From Acidobacteriaceae bacterium (GTDB lineage Bacteria; Acidobacteriota; Vicinamibacteria; Vicinamibacterales; CAVVIG01), in contig JAISPN010000078.1 of assembly GCA_031274845.1 (NCBI GenBank), positions 1 through 7,916 of the forward strand: a stretch of 7,916 bases of DNA, in the 5' to 3' direction. Below, one piece after another: positions 6,218-7,916 of the stretch. The translations under genes were made by a program, and so were the position numbers. The stretch's first letter is position 1. Every line of letters starts with the position of its first letter. The notes under the pieces were generated by a model. The model was not told where the DNA came from, made no database searches, and was given only the letters and a program-made list of their open reading frames with translations.

Positions 6218-6226
6218 GCCGCCACC

Positions 6227-7117
6227 ATGCACGCACTCGCTCGGCCCATGCTCCTCCTCGCCGGTCTGTTCCTGTTGCTTCAACCAACCGTCCGCAGCCA
6301 GACGCCCGCCACAGCCGCTCCAACCAAGAAGCTCCTGTTTCTGACGCACGCGGGGCTCTACAAGCACACGAGTCTTGCACCCGCGGAGACCGCCATGAAG
6401 GCGTGGGGACCGGGCAACGGGTTCGAGGTGACGACACTCGAAGGCTACAAGCAGGATTCGCGAGCGATCGACGTCTCGATGATCACGCCGGACTATCTCA
6501 ATCAGTTCGACGGGCTCATGCTGATGACGAACGGCAACCTCCCCTTCACCGGCGTCCAGAAACGCGCCCTCGTCGATTTCGTCCGCAACGGCAAGGCGCT
6601 CATCGGCGTCCACTGCGCGACGTTGACGCTCTACGACGACCCGGAGTTTGGCGACGTGCTTGGCGGCTACTACCTGCGCTCGATCATCCCGACACAAGAG
6701 ATCGCCAGCGGACGCATCGGGGTGCTCAAGGTTGAAGATCCCACGAGCCCCGCGACGAACATGCTCGGGCCGTCATGGCCGATCAACGAGGAGTTCTACG
6801 AGTTTGGCCATGCGGTGTGGGACGCGCGCACGCCGGAAGAAAATATTTCCGCCGTCGGACGGCTACACATCCTGATGCCGTTCACGCGAGAGCGTGTACA
6901 CGTCCTCCTCAGCCTCGACACCGAGCGCACGAATCTCACCGGCCTTGCCGGGATGGTGAAAGGCGGCGACTACCCGCAGGCGTGGACGCGTCTTTTCGGA
7001 AAAGGACGCACCTTTTACACCGCGCTCGGCCATCGTGACGATCTCTGGACGAACGATCCGGTGTTTCGCGCGCACCTTGTCGGCGGCATCCGCTGGGCGC
7101 TTGGGCTGGCCACATGA
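6227..7117 (+). CDS. Secreted ThuA-domain protein (trehalose-utilisation family)
   Basis: 296 residues. A Sec signal peptide (about 1-24: basic start, LLLAGLFLLL core, cleavage near VRS-Q) is followed by a ThuA domain from about 34 to 293. ThuA domains have a glutamine-amidotransferase-like fold and are linked to sugar metabolism, but their chemistry is poorly defined. Family features in order: KLLFLTHAGLYKH (35-47), GLMLMTNGNLPFT (96-108), the elbow GVHCATLTLY (127-136), GGYY (146-149), EEFYEF (188-193), GGDYPQAW (246-253), GKGRTFYTALGHRDDLW (258-274) and a C-terminal GGIRWAL. Many relatives read HPAT where this one has SPAT (174-177), so one conserved His is replaced. Secreted ThuA proteins are frequent in Acidobacteriota and Planctomycetota beside c-type cytochromes. 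Here the gene is divergent from one, sharing a 72-base upstream region. Confidence 0.9.
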   Translation: MHALARPMLLLAGLFLLLQPTVRSQTPATAAPTKKLLFLTHAGLYKHTSLAPAETAMKAWGPGNGFEVTTLEGYKQDSRAIDVSMITPDYLNQFDGLMLMTNGNLPFTGVQKRALVDFVRNGKALIGVHCATLTLYDDPEFGDVLGGYYLRSIIPTQEIASGRIGVLKVEDPTSPATNMLGPSWPINEEFYEFGHAVWDARTPEENISAVGRLHILMPFTRERVHVLLSLDTERTNLTGLAGMVKGGDYPQAWTRLFGKGRTFYTALGHRDDLWTNDPVFRAHLVGGIRWALGLAT

Positions 7118-7137
7118 TGCGGCGGCCCGAGCCGCGT

Positions 7138-7148
7138 TAGAATTGGAG
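7138..7148 (+). promoter_or_regulatory. -10-like hexamer and Shine-Dalgarno before the 82-residue gene
   Basis: TAGAAT (7138-7143) is a good -10 match, and GGAG (7145-7148) is a Shine-Dalgarno six bases before the ATG at 7155. They cannot both serve one message, because a start about 7 bases after the -10 would remove the GGAG. Either the gene is read through from thuA using the Shine-Dalgarno, or it has its own short-leader promoter. Confidence 0.4.
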
Positions 7149-7154
7149 TCAGCT

Positions 7155-7403
7155 ATGCAGGATGCTCCCACGATGCTCTGGAAACTTCGTCGCGCCCACG
7201 AAGAAGTGGCGTGCCTGGCGCGGTTGGCGCCGTATGGAATCGAGGTCGACATCGCGCGCGATGGAACCGTCATCCTGACGCGCGTGTTCGAGAACGACTC
7301 GGAAGCGCTCGAATGGGCCGGCGTGAAACGCTCCGCCCGCGAATCTCAAGGCTGGACGTCGGTCCCGCCAGAGGAGAGCGGCCGCACGTTGCGCGTGTCG
7401 TAA
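7155..7403 (+). CDS. Hypothetical protein, 82 residues
   Basis: I do not recognise this protein. It has no signal peptide or membrane segment and is probably a small cytoplasmic protein. The N-terminal part is helix-like (about 6-25, including WKLRRAHEEVACLARLAP). Two predicted strands follow (GIEVDIARDG and TVILTRVF, about 28-45), then an acidic helix (EALEWAGVKRSAR) and a polar tail. This alpha-beta-beta-alpha pattern could be a small binding domain. The ATG at 7155 is supported by GGAG six bases upstream. The gene lies 37 bases after thuA and may be cotranscribed with it. It ends nine bases before the convergent uup stop. The single cysteine at 20 suggests no metal site. Confidence 0.7.
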   Translation: MQDAPTMLWKLRRAHEEVACLARLAPYGIEVDIARDGTVILTRVFENDSEALEWAGVKRSARESQGWTSVPPEESGRTLRVS

Positions 7404-7412
7404 CCCGCTGCG

Positions 7413-7916
7413 CTATTTCCGCGAGTCGAGTTCGTCCCATCGCTCGTAGGCGGCAACGAGCACGCCTTCGAGTTCAGAGAGCCGCGCCAGCGTGCGATCG
7501 ATCGTAGTGGCTGGTTCCTTGTAGAACTCAGGACCGGCAACCATCGCCTGCAAGGTGTCCTGCTCGCGCTCGAACGCCTCGATGCGTCCGGGCAACTCTT
7601 CAAGCTCACGGTTTTCCTTATAGGACAGTTTCTTCGGCTTGACGGCCGTCGCGGACGCCTGCGCATCCGCCGCGGCCAACGGCTGACGAGACGCCTTCCG
7701 CGGTTCCGCCGTCACCGCCCGGCGGCGTTGCCGCAACCAATCGACGTATCCACCCACGTATTCCTCGACGAGCCCCTCGCCTTCGAAGGCAATCGTGCTG
7801 GTTACCACGTTGTCCAGAAAGGCGCGGTCGTGGCTCACCAGAAATACCGTGCCTTCGTAGTTTTGCAGCAGGTCTTCCAGCAATTCCAGCGTGTCGATGT
7901 CCAGATCGTTGGTGGG
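7413..7916 (-). CDS. uup: ABC-F ATPase Uup, C-terminal 167 residues (5' part outside the window)
   Basis: The 3' end of a leftward gene that enters from the right edge. The visible protein begins in the second ATPase domain, just after Walker B, with the D-loop PTNDLD (1-6) and the H-switch LVSHDR (27-32, His29). This is followed by the IAFEGEGLVEEYVGGY segment (42-57), typical of the end of an ABC-F nucleotide-binding domain. A charged Ala-rich linker (about 62-93) leads to KLSYKENRELEELPGRIE (96-113) and a C-terminal coiled coil ending at 167. This KLSYKE...LP..IE coiled coil is characteristic of Uup, which binds branched DNA and ribosomes and is linked to transposon precise excision and ribosome quality control. 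EttA and other ABC-F members lack this extension. The ABC signature and both Walker A motifs are outside the window. Confidence 0.92.
   Translation of the reverse strand, partial: PTNDLDIDTLELLEDLLQNYEGTVFLVSHDRAFLDNVVTSTIAFEGEGLVEEYVGGYVDWLRQRRRAVTAEPRKASRQPLAAADAQASATAVKPKKLSYKENRELEELPGRIEAFEREQDTLQAMVAGPEFYKEPATTIDRTLARLSELEGVLVAAYERWDELDSRK

Noticed and set aside
6218..6230. GCCGCCACCATG, identical to the core of the vertebrate Kozak sequence, at the thuA start
   Set aside because: The surrounding genes are bacterial and the sequence is natural-looking; a GC-rich leader can match by chance, and nothing else suggests an engineered construct.
6155..6697. N-terminal extension of the cytochrome c frame by about 180 residues
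   Set aside because: It is antisense to the well-supported thuA coding region, has no family resemblance, and a promoter plus GTG at 6154 gives a normal small cytochrome with signal segment.
7119..7135. GCGGC/GCCGC hairpin just after the thuA stop
   Set aside because: Only five base pairs with a seven-base loop and no T-run; too weak to call a terminator.

Overview
The window is GC-rich, gene-dense bacterial chromosome. No intergenic gap exceeds about 75 bases, and no mobile element, phage gene, CRISPR array, tRNA or rRNA is visible. The mix of an EF-P with a 'PGN' tip loop, a secreted ThuA-domain protein, a Tat-exported thiamine-diphosphate (ThDP) enzyme and Uup suggests a GC-rich Gram-negative-type heterotroph, possibly Acidobacteriota (Vicinamibacteria-like). 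That placement is inference; no phylogenetic marker settles it.

Layout. Positions 1-1571 hold a leftward operon: efp (elongation factor P), then tdk (type II thymidine kinase), then a membrane protein cut by the window edge. A short divergent promoter region (1572-1641) with a perfect 12-bp inverted repeat separates it from a rightward pair, hsp20 and an htrA/degQ-type protease, whose coding regions overlap by 11 bases. The protease is convergent with a second leftward operon (6154 to 3271): a small c-type cytochrome, a large Tat-signal ThDP enzyme, and an unrecognised 160-residue protein, packed with gaps of 4-9 bases. A 72-base divergent region leads to a rightward secreted ThuA-domain gene, then an 82-residue hypothetical gene. 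The latter is convergent with the 3' part of an ABC-F gene (uup) that runs off the right edge.

How the genes may work together. efp/tdk are translation and nucleotide-salvage housekeeping. hsp20-htrA is a protein quality-control pair: a cytoplasmic holdase and an envelope protease. The most distinctive locus is the cytochrome c plus Tat-exported ThDP enzyme operon. ThDP enzymes of the acetolactate synthase/pyruvate oxidase superfamily are normally cytoplasmic, so an exported member with its own cytochrome suggests a periplasmic reaction that feeds electrons to the respiratory chain. The divergent secreted ThuA protein may belong to the same envelope-side catabolic module, but that is a guess from position.

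Several start codons (hsp20, cytochrome c, thuA) sit 6-9 bases after a -10-like hexamer with no Shine-Dalgarno between, which suggests leaderless or near-leaderless mRNAs. The ThDP enzyme, inside an operon, has a strong Shine-Dalgarno instead.
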